From positions 124,001 through 188,000 of the forward strand of contig NZ_JARSBN010000005.1 in NCBI RefSeq assembly GCF_029624125.1: 64,000 bases of DNA, given 5' to 3'. The number at the start of each line of letters is the position of its first letter. Within the stretch, counting starts at the first letter, position 1. Below the pieces are notes generated by a model. It was not told the DNA's origin. It did no database searches and was given only the letters and a program-made list of their open reading frames with translations. Made by a program: the position numbers and the translations under genes. This stretch comes from Winogradskyella marincola (GTDB lineage: Bacteria; Bacteroidota; Bacteroidia; Flavobacteriales; Flavobacteriaceae). Positions 23,790 to 33,397 of the stretch are shown piece by piece.

Positions 23790-23798
23790 TTACCCACA
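23790..23798 (+). repeat. 5' boundary of cassette-like unit 4
   Basis: TTACCCACA is the exact reverse complement of TGTGGGTAA at 24335-24343 on the other side of the lipoprotein gene. The base before it is A rather than the G seen at units 1 and 2. Confidence 0.45.
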
Positions 23799-23814
23799 AT
23801 TAAACAAAAACTTT

Positions 23815-24330
23815 ATGAAAAACAGAATTGCGATTTTATTTACAATTATCTTATCATTTTTTTTGACTTTTAGTTGTACTGAAAGCAATGATGAACCTGA
23901 ACCTGAATTAGAAACTTTTCTATGTTGCGGAGAAAATCCTTTTTCTGACTCAAATATTGATAATCTAGACCAAACAGCAGGTGAAATTGAAGCTACAGGT
24001 GCTTTTACACCAAATGGAGACGGATTGAATGACACATTTGCAATCCAAAACATAGACCTTTATACAGATAATACAGTAACCATTTATGACATAGATGATA
24101 ATGTTGTTTTTGAGGCAAATAATTATGAATCTAATCCATTTCTTGGTCTAAACCAATCAAGTAACTCGGAATTGACATTTGGAACTTATAAATATAAAAT
24201 TGTAGTTGAAAATGAAGCAACTTTTGTCGAGTTTGGATATGTCTGCTTAATTAGAGATTTTTCAGAGTCAGGCGATTTTAGTTTTGCAAACTGCAATGTT
24301 GAAGACCCAAACGACCCTTTATTACAATAA
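23815..24330 (+). CDS. Lipoprotein with a CHU_C (T9SS type B-like) domain
   Basis: This 171-residue protein has a lipobox (LSFFLTFSCTESNDE) and then a whole CHU_C / gliding-motility C-terminal fold: AFTPNGDGLNDTFAIQ, TVTIYDIDDNVVFEANNY, FGTYKYKIVVENE and FVEFGYVCLIRD. Such domains usually sit at the very end of much larger type B T9SS substrates. Here the domain is nearly the whole protein, is preceded by a lipid anchor, and is followed by about 23 extra residues. It is the only gene in a unit bounded by mirror-image repeats. Function unknown. Confidence 0.82.
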   Translation: MKNRIAILFTIILSFFLTFSCTESNDEPEPELETFLCCGENPFSDSNIDNLDQTAGEIEATGAFTPNGDGLNDTFAIQNIDLYTDNTVTIYDIDDNVVFEANNYESNPFLGLNQSSNSELTFGTYKYKIVVENEATFVEFGYVCLIRDFSESGDFSFANCNVEDPNDPLLQ

Positions 24331-24334
24331 TAAC

Positions 24335-24365
24335 TGTGGGTAACAATAGTAATAATTCACTGCGG
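24335..24365 (+). repeat. 3' boundary of cassette-like unit 4 (attC-like)
   Basis: TGTGGGTAA (24335-24343) complements the 5' end of the unit, and CAATAGTAATAATTCACTGCGG follows, aligning with AATAGCCATAAATAATTACTTG and the other boundaries at 6400-6421 and 7304-7330. The second arm of a full palindrome is not obvious. Confidence 0.45.
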
Positions 24366-24400
24366 TAGAACCCCTTATCGGAATTTAACACTTTTTGCTA

Positions 24401-24442
24401 TCTTTCAGCTACGGCTGAAAGAATCCTGCGGATTTTTCCGCA
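24401..24442. repeat. Two adjacent hairpins upstream of the Rel/SpoT gene
   Basis: TCTTTCAGC-TACG-GCTGAAAGA (24401-24422) and TGCGGA-TTTT-TCCGCA (24427-24442) are perfect stem-loops. They lie between unit 4 and the rel promoter and may be an intergenic repeat or a terminator-like end of the upstream transcript. Confidence 0.5.
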
Positions 24443-24476
24443 ACAAAACCATCAAAAATTTCTTCAACAAAACCCA

Positions 24477-24507
24477 TTGCCTATCTCATAGACTTTGTTT
24501 ACTTTAG
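24477..24507 (+). promoter_or_regulatory. Promoter of the Rel/SpoT gene
   Basis: TTG (24477-24479), 20 bases, then TACTTTAG (24500-24507), one base off TAnnTTTG. The -7 box ends 5 bases before the ATG at 24513, so the leader is minimal. Confidence 0.55.
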
Positions 24508-24512
24508 TTCTT

Positions 24513-26723
24513 ATGACAGAAGTAGACATTGAAAAAGAAAATGCAGCCATTGCAAAAGCCTACAAAGAATTACTCAGAGTAAGCTACCAAACCCTAAGCA
24601 AAGACGATAAAAAACTAATTCGCCATGCTTTTGAGGTCGCTCTAGATGCGCACAAAGATCAACGTCGCAAATCTGGAGAAGCTTATATTTTTCACCCAAT
24701 TGCTGTGGCAAAAATTGTGGCACAAGAAATTGGTCTAGACGCTACGTCTATTGCTGCTGCTCTACTTCATGATGTGGTTGAAGACAATCCTAACTACACC
24801 ATTGCAGACATGGAACGTCTTTTTGGCGAAACCGTAGCTCGCATTGTAGACGGACTTACAAAAATATCTGTCCTTAATAAGGAAATGGATGTATCTCTAC
24901 AAGCAGAGAATTTCAGAAAAATGCTGTTAACACTCAATGAAGATGTACGTGTTATCATCATAAAAATTGCAGACCGTTTGCATAACATGCAAACTATGGA
25001 CTCTATGCGTGCAGATAAACAGATAAAAATTGCATCAGAAACCTTATACATTTATGCTCCACTAGCACACAGAATTGGGCTTTACAATATAAAAACCGAA
25101 CTCGAAGATTTAGGACTAAAGTATACCGAACCAGAAGTCTATGAAGACATTGCTGAAAAAATGCAAGAAAGCAAAGAAGAGCAAGACGCATACATTAAAG
25201 CATTTTCTGAAGTCATAGAAAAATCACTTAATAAAGAAGGCCTTAATTACGAAATTAAAGGACGACCAAAATCCATTTTTAGTATAAGACGAAAAATGGT
25301 AAAACAAGGTGTTTCTTTTGATGAAGTTTACGACAAATTTGCTGTTAGAATTATCTATAAATCAGATTTTGAAAACGAAAAGTTTCTGGCTTGGAAAATC
25401 TATTCTATCGTTACAGACCACTTTACACCAAACCCAATTCGTTTGCGCGATTGGATTTCATCACCAAAATCTACAGGTTACGAAGCATTGCACATTACTG
25501 TTGTAGGGCCAAAAAGTCGTTGGGTAGAAGTACAAATTCGAAGTGAGCGCATGAATGAAATTGCCGAAAAAGGGTACGCAGCACACTACAAATACAAAAA
25601 CGCCAACGACAAAGAAGATAACTTAGACTTATGGATTAACAGGCTTCAAGAAGCTCTAGAAAATAACGAGGCTAATGCTGTAGATTTTGTAGAACAATTC
25701 AAACTCAATCTCTACTCAAAAGAAATCTTTGTTTTTTCACCAAAAGGAGATTTAAAGTCTTTACCAAAAGGTGCTACTCCACTAGACTTTGCATTTAGCA
25801 TTCATACCGAAGTTGGCATGAAAACTCGAGGAGCAAAAGTCAACGGTAAATTAGTACCTCTAAGTCATGAACTACAAAGTGGAGACCGTGTAGAGATTTT
25901 AACATCAGACAACGCCAAGCCAAACGCTAACTGGCTAGATTATGCAACAACTGCCAGAGCTCGAAGCAAGATTAAATCGGCATTAAATGCACATACCAAA
26001 GAGATTGCAGAAGAAGGTAAGGAAGTTTTAAGACGAAAACTAAAGCAACTCAAAATTACTCTTAATGAAAAATCGGTAAATGAGCTGGTCAACTACTTTA
26101 AGCTTAAAACATCTTTAGATTTATTTTATCGTGTTGGTATTGGTACTATAGATAACACCAAACTCAAAGCCTTTGCTTCATCCAGAAGTAACGCTTTTAT
26201 GAGTTATATAAAAAGTAAAATCCGCAAGCCAGATGTTCCTAATAAGGATATAGACAAAGAAGAGATTACTTCTAAGTATGATATGCTGGTTTTTGGAAAA
26301 GAAGAAGAACGTCTCAACTACACTCTTGCTAATTGTTGCAACCCAATTCCTGGCGATAAAGTATTTGGATTTGTTACCATAAATGACGGTATAAAAGTTC
26401 ATAAAAAAAACTGTCCAAACGCAGTAAGTTTACAATCTAACTATGCCTACAGAATACAAGCTGCCAAATGGATAGACTCTTCTCAGCGTGCTTACACCTC
26501 GCATATTAAACTATCTGGAATAGACAACCTTGGTTTGGTAAACGATATCACAAAACTTATTTCAGAAAACCTTCATGTTAACATGAAAAGTATAAGTTTT
26601 TCTAGTGACGACGGTATTTTTAACGGAGACATAACGGTTGAAGTAAAAAACCAAACCATGCTAAAAAACCTCATAGACAAACTCAAAACAATTAATGGTA
26701 TAGACAAAGTAGTAAGAGTTTGA
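24513..26723 (+). CDS. rel: Bifunctional (p)ppGpp synthetase/hydrolase, RelA/SpoT family
   Basis: This 736-residue protein makes and degrades the stringent-response alarmone. It has an HD hydrolase domain with ALLHDVVED (H86-D87 pair) and preceding AYIFHPIAVA, a synthetase domain (GRPKSIFSIRRKM, GYEALHITVV, GYAAHYKYK), a TGS domain (IFVFSPKGDLKSLPKGATPLD), a helical/zinc-finger-like region (ANCCNPIPGDKV) and a C-terminal ACT domain. Both catalytic domains look intact, as expected for the single long enzyme of Bacteroidota. The start at 24513 (MTEVDIE) fits the promoter. Confidence 0.97.
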   Translation: MTEVDIEKENAAIAKAYKELLRVSYQTLSKDDKKLIRHAFEVALDAHKDQRRKSGEAYIFHPIAVAKIVAQEIGLDATSIAAALLHDVVEDNPNYTIADMERLFGETVARIVDGLTKISVLNKEMDVSLQAENFRKMLLTLNEDVRVIIIKIADRLHNMQTMDSMRADKQIKIASETLYIYAPLAHRIGLYNIKTELEDLGLKYTEPEVYEDIAEKMQESKEEQDAYIKAFSEVIEKSLNKEGLNYEIKGRPKSIFSIRRKMVKQGVSFDEVYDKFAVRIIYKSDFENEKFLAWKIYSIVTDHFTPNPIRLRDWISSPKSTGYEALHITVVGPKSRWVEVQIRSERMNEIAEKGYAAHYKYKNANDKEDNLDLWINRLQEALENNEANAVDFVEQFKLNLYSKEIFVFSPKGDLKSLPKGATPLDFAFSIHTEVGMKTRGAKVNGKLVPLSHELQSGDRVEILTSDNAKPNANWLDYATTARARSKIKSALNAHTKEIAEEGKEVLRRKLKQLKITLNEKSVNELVNYFKLKTSLDLFYRVGIGTIDNTKLKAFASSRSNAFMSYIKSKIRKPDVPNKDIDKEEITSKYDMLVFGKEEERLNYTLANCCNPIPGDKVFGFVTINDGIKVHKKNCPNAVSLQSNYAYRIQAAKWIDSSQRAYTSHIKLSGIDNLGLVNDITKLISENLHVNMKSISFSSDDGIFNGDITVEVKNQTMLKNLIDKLKTINGIDKVVRV

Positions 26724-26809
26724 TTTTAATAGATTAAAAGTATTGAAAACTTGTTCATTTCTTTCAATTTTAATCTAAAATTAAATCATTCTTATCCTAT
26801 ATTTTTACG

Positions 26810-26817
26810 TAAATTTG
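26810..26817 (+). promoter_or_regulatory. -7 promoter box of the fur-like gene
   Basis: TAAATTTG matches TAnnTTTG and ends 10 bases before the ATG at 26828. No good -33 TTG is visible. Confidence 0.5.
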
Positions 26818-26827
26818 CACCTTAATT

Positions 26828-27280
26828 ATGAATGCAACAACAGAAGAAAGTAATCAGGAAATTGTAAAACGAGTTTTTACACAATTCCTTGAAGACAAAG
26901 GTCATAGAAAAACACCTGAACGTTATGCTATACTTCAGGAAATATATGAAAGCGAAGAGCATTTTGATATCGAGTCTTTATACATCAAAATGAAAAATAA
27001 AAACTATCGTGTAAGTAGAGCTACGCTATACAACACCATAGAGTTACTTTTAGAATGTGCATTGGTACGCAAACATCAGTTTGGCCAAAACCAAGCACAC
27101 TACGAAAAATCATATTTTGATAAGCAACACGATCACGTTATTCTTACCGATACAGGTGAAGTTATAGAATTCTGTGATCCACGCATTCAATCTATAAAGA
27201 AAACCATCGAAGAGGTTTTTAACATTGAAATAACTAATCATTCACTATACTTTTACGGCAACCGTAAAAAAGAAGACTAA
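26828..27280 (+). CDS. Fur family transcriptional repressor
   Basis: This 150-residue DNA-binding metalloregulator has a winged helix ([31 protein letters not shown]) and a dimerisation domain with metal-ligand-rich [25 protein letters not shown] and [10 protein letters not shown]. The C-terminal CxxC zinc pairs of classical Fur or PerR are absent. Whether it senses iron, zinc or peroxide cannot be decided. It lies 13 bases before purA and is probably co-transcribed with it, an arrangement I recall from other flavobacteria. Confidence 0.93.
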   Translation: MNATTEESNQEIVKRVFTQFLEDKGHRKTPERYAILQEIYESEEHFDIESLYIKMKNKNYRVSRATLYNTIELLLECALVRKHQFGQNQAHYEKSYFDKQHDHVILTDTGEVIEFCDPRIQSIKKTIEEVFNIEITNHSLYFYGNRKKED

Positions 27281-27293
27281 CTAATTTTTTAAA

Positions 27294-28574
27294 ATGGCAG
27301 TAGACTTACTACTTGGATTACAATGGGGAGATGAAGGCAAAGGTAAAATTGTCGATGTATTCACCTCTAAATACGATATTATTGCACGTTTTCAAGGTGG
27401 CCCAAACGCTGGTCACACCTTAGTTTTTAACGGCAAAAAACATGTTTTACATACCATACCATCTGGTATTTTTCATGACAACACTGTAAACCTAGTTGGT
27501 AATGGTGTCGTTATAGATCCTGTGATTTTTAAAAAGGAATTAGACAAATTAGACGAGCAAGGTGTAGATTACAAAAAATCTCTTTGCATCTCTAGAAAAG
27601 CACATATCATTTTACCTACACATCGTTTACTAGATGCAGCCAGTGAAGCTTCTAAAGGAAAAGCAAAAATAGGTTCTACACTAAAAGGAATTGGTCCAAC
27701 TTACATGGACAAAACCGGTAGAAACGGTATTAGAGTTGGTGATATTGAATTGGCTGACTGGAAAGAAAAATACAGAGCTTTAGCAGATAAGCACGAAGCT
27801 ATGATTGCTTTCTATAATGTAGATATTCAGTACGATTTAAAAGAATTAGAGACTGATTTCTTTGAAGCTATAGAAACTCTAAAAACATTAAAGTTTATTG
27901 ATTCTGAAGAGTACGTTCACCAAGCGCAACAGTCTGGTAAAACTATTTTAGCAGAAGGTGCTCAAGGATCGCTTTTAGATATTGATTTTGGGACGTATCC
28001 ATTCGTAACATCTTCTAACACAACTGCTGCTGGTGCATGTACAGGTTTAGGTGTTGCACCAAACCAAATAGGAGATGTCTTTGGTATTTTTAAAGCCTAC
28101 ACAACACGTGTTGGTTCAGGTCCTTTCCCAACAGAGTTATTTGATGAAGATGGAGAAACTATGGGACGCGTTGGCCACGAGTTTGGCGCAACAACAGGTC
28201 GCGCAAGACGTTGTGGATGGTTAGACTTAGTAGCGCTTCGCTATGCATGCCAAGTTAATGGTGTTACACAATTAATTATGATGAAAGGTGATGTACTTTC
28301 TGGTTTTAACACCTTAAAAGTATGTACTGCCTACAATTATAAAGGTGAAACAATTACGCATCTACCTTACAATATCGAGGAAGAAAACATTAAGCCAATT
28401 TATACTGAAGTTAAAGGATGGTCAGAAGATCTAACTGGCATGACAGAAGCGTCTCAACTACCTGAAGCTTTTAATGCTTATGTTGAGTTTTTAGAAAAAG
28501 AGCTTAACATTCCTATTACAATAGTATCTGTTGGTCCTGATCGTAAGCAGACTATCGTCAGAAAAACGATATAA
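27294..28574 (+). CDS. purA: Adenylosuccinate synthetase
   Basis: It catalyses GTP-dependent joining of IMP and aspartate, the first committed step to AMP. The N-terminus LLLGLQWGDEGKGKIVDV carries the P-loop-like GDEGKGK and catalytic Asp; GGPNAGHT (catalytic His), GSTLKGIGPTYMDKTGRNG, AEGAQGSLLDIDFGTYPFV and TTGRARRCGW are all present. The length of 426 residues is standard. It is the second gene of a unit with the Fur-family regulator. Confidence 0.98.
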   Translation: MAVDLLLGLQWGDEGKGKIVDVFTSKYDIIARFQGGPNAGHTLVFNGKKHVLHTIPSGIFHDNTVNLVGNGVVIDPVIFKKELDKLDEQGVDYKKSLCISRKAHIILPTHRLLDAASEASKGKAKIGSTLKGIGPTYMDKTGRNGIRVGDIELADWKEKYRALADKHEAMIAFYNVDIQYDLKELETDFFEAIETLKTLKFIDSEEYVHQAQQSGKTILAEGAQGSLLDIDFGTYPFVTSSNTTAAGACTGLGVAPNQIGDVFGIFKAYTTRVGSGPFPTELFDEDGETMGRVGHEFGATTGRARRCGWLDLVALRYACQVNGVTQLIMMKGDVLSGFNTLKVCTAYNYKGETITHLPYNIEEENIKPIYTEVKGWSEDLTGMTEASQLPEAFNAYVEFLEKELNIPITIVSVGPDRKQTIVRKTI

Positions 28575-28634
28575 TTTTTTGAATTATAGATTCTGTTAAA
28601 AAAACTGTTAACCTATACTAAAGCTAATTGATTA

Positions 28635-30530
28635 GTGTTATTTTTTAAAAACCATACAGCTTTGAATAGTTTGAAGAATCTATTTTTAATTATTATACTT
28701 TGTATTTCTGCTTTTAGCTTTGCTCAAGAAAAGCAAAAAATTGTCATAGAATACTCTGGCATAACTACATCAAATCCTGATGTAGAAGATGGTGCTATAA
28801 TTTTTCTTAGAGACGATTCTCAACAAGTACATTTTGTTCACAAAGGAGTTAATCTTTGGTGTGATAAAGCCATATATTATCAAGACCAAGACTATATTGA
28901 AGCCTTTAGCGGCAATTCTGGCAAGGTATTAGTCAAGCAAGGCGACTCTATTAATATGGTTGCTAAATATGTGGAATACAGTGGTAAAACCGAGTTAGCA
29001 TTTGCTCAAGGCGAAGTGGTTTTAACAGAGCCTAGTTCTATACTAACTACAAATAAATTGTATTTTGACAGAGTGCGTCAACTAGCTTATTATGACACTA
29101 GTGGTAAAGTTGTAAGAGATTCTTCTGGTACTATTACGAGTCAAATAGGTCGGTATTATATGAACAGTAAGAAGTATCAGTTTACAAAAGACGTAGTTCT
29201 TGTAAATCCTGATTATACTTTAAACACTGAACGTTTAGATTTTTTTCCAGATAACGGTCATGCGTACCTGTTTGGACCTTCGACTATTGTTGGAGAAGAA
29301 AGTAAAATTTATACCGAACGTGGCTTTTACGACACCAATGCTAATACTGGTTATTTTCAACGAAATGCTAAAATAGATTACGACAATAGAACGGTTGAAG
29401 GAGATAGTATTTATTTTGACCGTAACCGTAGTTTTGCATCTGCAACCAATAATATAACAGTAACAGATACCATAAATAACAGCTTAGTAAAAGGGCATTA
29501 TGCAGAAGTATGGCGCGCTAAAGATTCTGTATTTATTACCAAAAGAGCTTTAGCAATAAGTGTACAAGAAAAAGATTCTATGTACTTGCATGCAGACACT
29601 CTAATGGTTACAGGAAAACCAGAGCATCGCATTACAAGAGCTTACTATAATGCCAAACTTTATAAAAGTGATTTAGCAGGTAAAGCAGATTCTATACATG
29701 TAGACCACAAAACAGGCTTAACAGAACTTATAAACCTAAGCAGATACAGTTCTACAGACGCTTTTGCCACAGCTCGTAAGCCAGTGTTATGGAATATAGG
29801 TAACCAGATGACTGGTGATACTATTCATCTAACATCTAATACAGAAACTGAAAAACTAGACTCATTAAAAGTGTTTAATAATGCTTTTTTAGTGAGTAAG
29901 GATACTATTAGTGAGGATGGTTACAACCAAATAAAAGGTCAAAGACTCATTGGTTTGTTTAGAGATAATGAACTCTACAATGTAGACATTATAAAGAATG
30001 CTGAGACCATTAGGTATATGAGAAATGACAAAAATGAACTCATAGGTATTCAGAAATCTAAATCTGGTAGTATTAACATTCAAATTGTAGAACAAGCTAT
30101 TGAAGAAGTTAGATTTATTAATCAGATTGATGGTAACATTTTTCCAGAACCCGATTTTCCAAGAAACGCAAGAAGATTACGAGGTTTTGATTGGCGAGGC
30201 GAAGAACGACCTGCATCTGTAGAAGATTTATTTAAAGACGATCCGCCTTTAGATTTACCAAAAATATCTGGCTTAGAAGATTATGTTCCACCAGAAGACT
30301 TTTTTGGAGATAGTGTTATAGAACGTATAGAAGAAGCTGGCAAAGACACACCTAATAAGCCAAATAAAGCAGCAAGAAACCTTCCAAAGGAAGAAGAAAA
30401 AGAGTCTAATGGTCTAAAACCAAAAGTAGAGCAACCTATTTCTAAGACAAAACTAGATTCGATTCCAAAAACTAAACCTACAAACGTTTCTAAAGAAACT
30501 AAAAAAATCAAAGTAAAAGGAGGGTTATAA
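28635..30530 (+). CDS. OstA-like (LptA/LptD N-terminal) envelope protein
   Basis: The 631-residue frame contains a signal peptide (FLIIILCISAFSFAQ) and repeated OstA beta-jellyroll strands (AIYYQDQDYIEAFSGNSGKV; VEYSGKTELAFAQGEVVL; KLYFDRVRQLAYYDTSG), the fold that carries LPS across the periplasm. The C-terminus is a low-complexity Lys/Pro/Glu tail. No ATG start fits: GTG at 28635 opens the frame, but TTG at 28662 or 28671 would place the signal peptide better. The next gene follows with no spacer. An LPS-transport role is inferred from the fold. Confidence 0.88.
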   Translation: MLFFKNHTALNSLKNLFLIIILCISAFSFAQEKQKIVIEYSGITTSNPDVEDGAIIFLRDDSQQVHFVHKGVNLWCDKAIYYQDQDYIEAFSGNSGKVLVKQGDSINMVAKYVEYSGKTELAFAQGEVVLTEPSSILTTNKLYFDRVRQLAYYDTSGKVVRDSSGTITSQIGRYYMNSKKYQFTKDVVLVNPDYTLNTERLDFFPDNGHAYLFGPSTIVGEESKIYTERGFYDTNANTGYFQRNAKIDYDNRTVEGDSIYFDRNRSFASATNNITVTDTINNSLVKGHYAEVWRAKDSVFITKRALAISVQEKDSMYLHADTLMVTGKPEHRITRAYYNAKLYKSDLAGKADSIHVDHKTGLTELINLSRYSSTDAFATARKPVLWNIGNQMTGDTIHLTSNTETEKLDSLKVFNNAFLVSKDTISEDGYNQIKGQRLIGLFRDNELYNVDIIKNAETIRYMRNDKNELIGIQKSKSGSINIQIVEQAIEEVRFINQIDGNIFPEPDFPRNARRLRGFDWRGEERPASVEDLFKDDPPLDLPKISGLEDYVPPEDFFGDSVIERIEEAGKDTPNKPNKAARNLPKEEEKESNGLKPKVEQPISKTKLDSIPKTKPTNVSKETKKIKVKGGL

Positions 30531-31706
30531 TTGCAAAACGATTTTTTTAAATATCAGGCTCAGACATCGCCACACCCTTTGGCAATGGAAATAAGCCATG
30601 CTGAAGGCTCATATATTTTCGACAAAAACAAAAAAGCTTATTTAGATTTTGTTGCAGGTGTATCTGCATGTTCTCTAGGGCATTCGCATCCAAAAATTGT
30701 GAACGCTATAAAAGCGCAAGCAGACCAATATCTTCATGTGATGGTTTATGGCGAATACATACAGGAACCTGCAATAGAACTTGCTAAACTTATAGCTAAT
30801 AATTTACCAAAACCATTAGAGAGCACATATCTTGTAAATTCTGGTACAGAAGCCATTGAAGGCAGCTTAAAACTTGCCAGACGCTACACAGGCAGAACAG
30901 AAATTATTGCCGCTAAAAATGCTTATCATGGCAATACAATGGGTTCTTTAAGTCTTATGGATTATGAAGAACGCAAAGCTCCTTTTCTACCTTTAATTCC
31001 AGATGTAAAACATATAGCTTTTAATAACGAGGCAGATCTGTCACAAATCACAACTAAAACGGCTGCTGTAATTTTAGAAACCATTCAAGGAGGTGCTGGT
31101 TTTATAGAACCGCAAGACAATTATCTTCAGAAGGTACAAAAACGTTGTAATGAGGTTGGTGCTCTTTTTATACTAGATGAAATTCAACCAGGAATTGGCA
31201 GAACAGGCAAACTCTTTGGTTTTGAAAACTACAACTGCCAACCAGACATTGTCGTTACAGGCAAGGGTCTTGGTGGTGGCTTACCTATTGGTGCATTTAC
31301 CGCGTCTAAAGACATGATGCTTTCCTTGAGTAATAATCCTAAATTAGGACACATAACTACTTTTGGTGGCAACCCTTTAATTGCTGCTGCAGCACTAGCA
31401 ACTTTAAAAGAAATTATAGATACAAACCTTATTAAAGATACTCTTGAAAAAGAAAAATTAATAAGACAACACCTTAATCATAAACACATTAAAGAAGTAA
31501 GAGGAAAAGGATTAATGCTTGCTGCAATAGTAGAAAATTCTGAAATTGCTAACAACGTTATACTCAAAGCTCAAGATGAAGGCTTAATTTTATTTTGGCT
31601 ACTTTTTGAACCTAAAGCCATAAGAATTACACCTCCACTCACCATTTCTAATGAAGAAATTATTAAGGGATGTAAAATAATTACTTCAATTTTAGACAAA
31701 ATATAA
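30531..31706 (+). CDS. Class III PLP-dependent aminotransferase (acetylornithine/GABA type)
   Basis: This 391-residue fold-type I transaminase has NSGTEAIEGSLKLAR (104-118, phosphate cup), LDEIQPGIGRTG (D216 contacts the PLP ring) and the Schiff-base lysine K245 in VVTGKGLGGGLPIG. The start is TTG at 30531, immediately after the OstA stop; the family N-terminus FFKYQAQTSPHPL aligns there and no ATG is available. Substrate specificity (ornithine, GABA, lysine or other) cannot be read from the sequence. Coupled to the OstA-like gene by position only. Confidence 0.92.
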   Translation: MQNDFFKYQAQTSPHPLAMEISHAEGSYIFDKNKKAYLDFVAGVSACSLGHSHPKIVNAIKAQADQYLHVMVYGEYIQEPAIELAKLIANNLPKPLESTYLVNSGTEAIEGSLKLARRYTGRTEIIAAKNAYHGNTMGSLSLMDYEERKAPFLPLIPDVKHIAFNNEADLSQITTKTAAVILETIQGGAGFIEPQDNYLQKVQKRCNEVGALFILDEIQPGIGRTGKLFGFENYNCQPDIVVTGKGLGGGLPIGAFTASKDMMLSLSNNPKLGHITTFGGNPLIAAAALATLKEIIDTNLIKDTLEKEKLIRQHLNHKHIKEVRGKGLMLAAIVENSEIANNVILKAQDEGLILFWLLFEPKAIRITPPLTISNEEIIKGCKIITSILDKI

Positions 31707-31953
31707 CGCACCTACACAAACACAAAACACTGATTTACAATAAAATAAACATTCACCAAGAAATCTAAGTCAATGTTAATTAATTTGTTAAAAACAAAAA
31801 CGTATTTCACCTCCATCATTAAAGGATAACTGTAATTTAGATTAGTAAACAATTTTTGAGACTAGAGCACTCACAAAGTTATGCGCTACCTAAAATAAAC
31901 GCAATATTAAGTGTTCTTAAATCTTGATGATCGAGTGAATCTTAAAGCCGCTT
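31707..31953. other. 247-base intergenic region without a recognised gene
   Basis: It is AT-rich. I see no hairpin with a T-tract, no TAnnTTTG box with proper spacing and no credible short gene. It probably holds the leader and promoter of the TPR gene. Confidence 0.4.
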
Positions 31954-33360
31954 ATGAATTATAGTCACGAAGACGAAAACTATCCACTTCTAAGATTTGA
32001 ATCTATGCTAAAGACAAATGATATTTTGTTTTTTGATTCGAATGAATTTGAAAACATCATACATCATTATCTCGAGAATGGAAAAATTGCTTTAGCCAAA
32101 CGTGCCATAAAACTTGGCTTAGAACAACATCCTACATCAATTAATCTTAGATTATTTCAGGTAGAAATTTTAGTTATTGAGAACAAATTCAATGAAGCAG
32201 ATGAAATACTAGACACACTTCATGATATTGAACCTAGTAACGAAGAAATATACATTCAAAAAGCTAACGTACTCTCTAAGCAAGATGAGCACGAAAAAGC
32301 AATTAATACACTTTTAATTGCTATAGACATCTCTTCTACTCCAGAAGATGATTCAGATTTATACGCTTTGGTTGGTATGGAATATTTATTCCTCGATCAA
32401 TTTGAAAATGCTGTCATTTACTTTAAAAAATGCTTAGAAAGTGACTCTTCAGATTACTCAGCATTACACAACATTGTTTACTGTTACGATTTTCTAGATC
32501 AGAATGAAGAAGCCATAAGTTATCTTAATAACTTTTTAGATTCTAATCCTTATTGCGAAGTGGCTTGGCACCAGTTGGGTCGTCAATATTTTGCGGTTAA
32601 AGATTACCACAAAGCCAATGCTGCATTTGATTTTGCTATCATTTCAGATGATACTTTTGTAGGTGCTTATATAGAAAAGGGTAAAGTTCTAGAAAAACTA
32701 GAGCAATATGAAGAAGCTATAGTTAATTACAAAATAACACTCGCTTTAGAAGACCCAACATCATTTGCCTTACTAAGAATTGGCCACTGTTACGAAAAAA
32801 TTGGTAAAGACGATTTAGCAATACAATTTTTTAATAAAACCATTGAAGACGATGCTTTGCTAGACAAAGGCTGGATTGCTATTACAAAGTTTTACATGAA
32901 ACGCCTTAACTATAACAAAGCGTTGAAGTATATTAAAAATGCTGTAAATATTGACGGTGAAAATGTGTTGTACTGGAAACTATATGCTACAATAAATAAA
33001 CGTCTAAACTTCCTTGAAGAAGCAGAAGTTGGCTATAAAAAAACTTTAGAACTCGGCAATTACGAACTTGAAACTTGGATAGATCGTTCTGATATTTTAA
33101 TTGCGCTGGGAGAATATGAAGCATCAATTTACAACCTGCTTCAAGCTGCTGAATTTTATCCAGATAACCCAGAAATTGAATACAGACTAGGTGGCTTATA
33201 TTTTACAACACAAAAGACACAAGAAGGTCATTTTCATTTAAAAAACGCGTTAAGACTTAATGCAGATTATAGTTTTATTGTTTCAGAACTCTTTCCTTTG
33301 CTCATTGAAAGACCGATGGTTAAAGCCATAATTTCGGAAGTAAAAAAGACTTCCGACTAA
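31954..33360 (+). CDS. Tetratricopeptide-repeat protein
   Basis: This 468-residue cytoplasmic protein has no signal peptide and is made of about ten TPR units, for example YLENGKIALAKRAIKLGLEQ, LYALVGMEYLFLDQFENAVI, AYIEKGKVLEKLEQYEEAIV and RIGHCYEKIGKDDLAIQFF. It likely acts as a protein-protein scaffold. The ATG at 31954 follows a clear non-coding stretch. It is 37 bases upstream of the DUF368 pair and may share a transcript. Highly similar TPR proteins are common next to DUF368 and aroE in flavobacteria as far as I recall. Confidence 0.9.
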   Translation: MNYSHEDENYPLLRFESMLKTNDILFFDSNEFENIIHHYLENGKIALAKRAIKLGLEQHPTSINLRLFQVEILVIENKFNEADEILDTLHDIEPSNEEIYIQKANVLSKQDEHEKAINTLLIAIDISSTPEDDSDLYALVGMEYLFLDQFENAVIYFKKCLESDSSDYSALHNIVYCYDFLDQNEEAISYLNNFLDSNPYCEVAWHQLGRQYFAVKDYHKANAAFDFAIISDDTFVGAYIEKGKVLEKLEQYEEAIVNYKITLALEDPTSFALLRIGHCYEKIGKDDLAIQFFNKTIEDDALLDKGWIAITKFYMKRLNYNKALKYIKNAVNIDGENVLYWKLYATINKRLNFLEEAEVGYKKTLELGNYELETWIDRSDILIALGEYEASIYNLLQAAEFYPDNPEIEYRLGGLYFTTQKTQEGHFHLKNALRLNADYSFIVSELFPLLIERPMVKAIISEVKKTSD

Positions 33361-33397
33361 AAAAATCCATACCTTAGCATTTCTTATAAAAAAAGAA

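Noticed and set aside
31707..31953. Riboswitch or small RNA upstream of the TPR gene
   Set aside because: No conserved core, stable hairpin or terminator could be found by eye in this AT-rich spacer.
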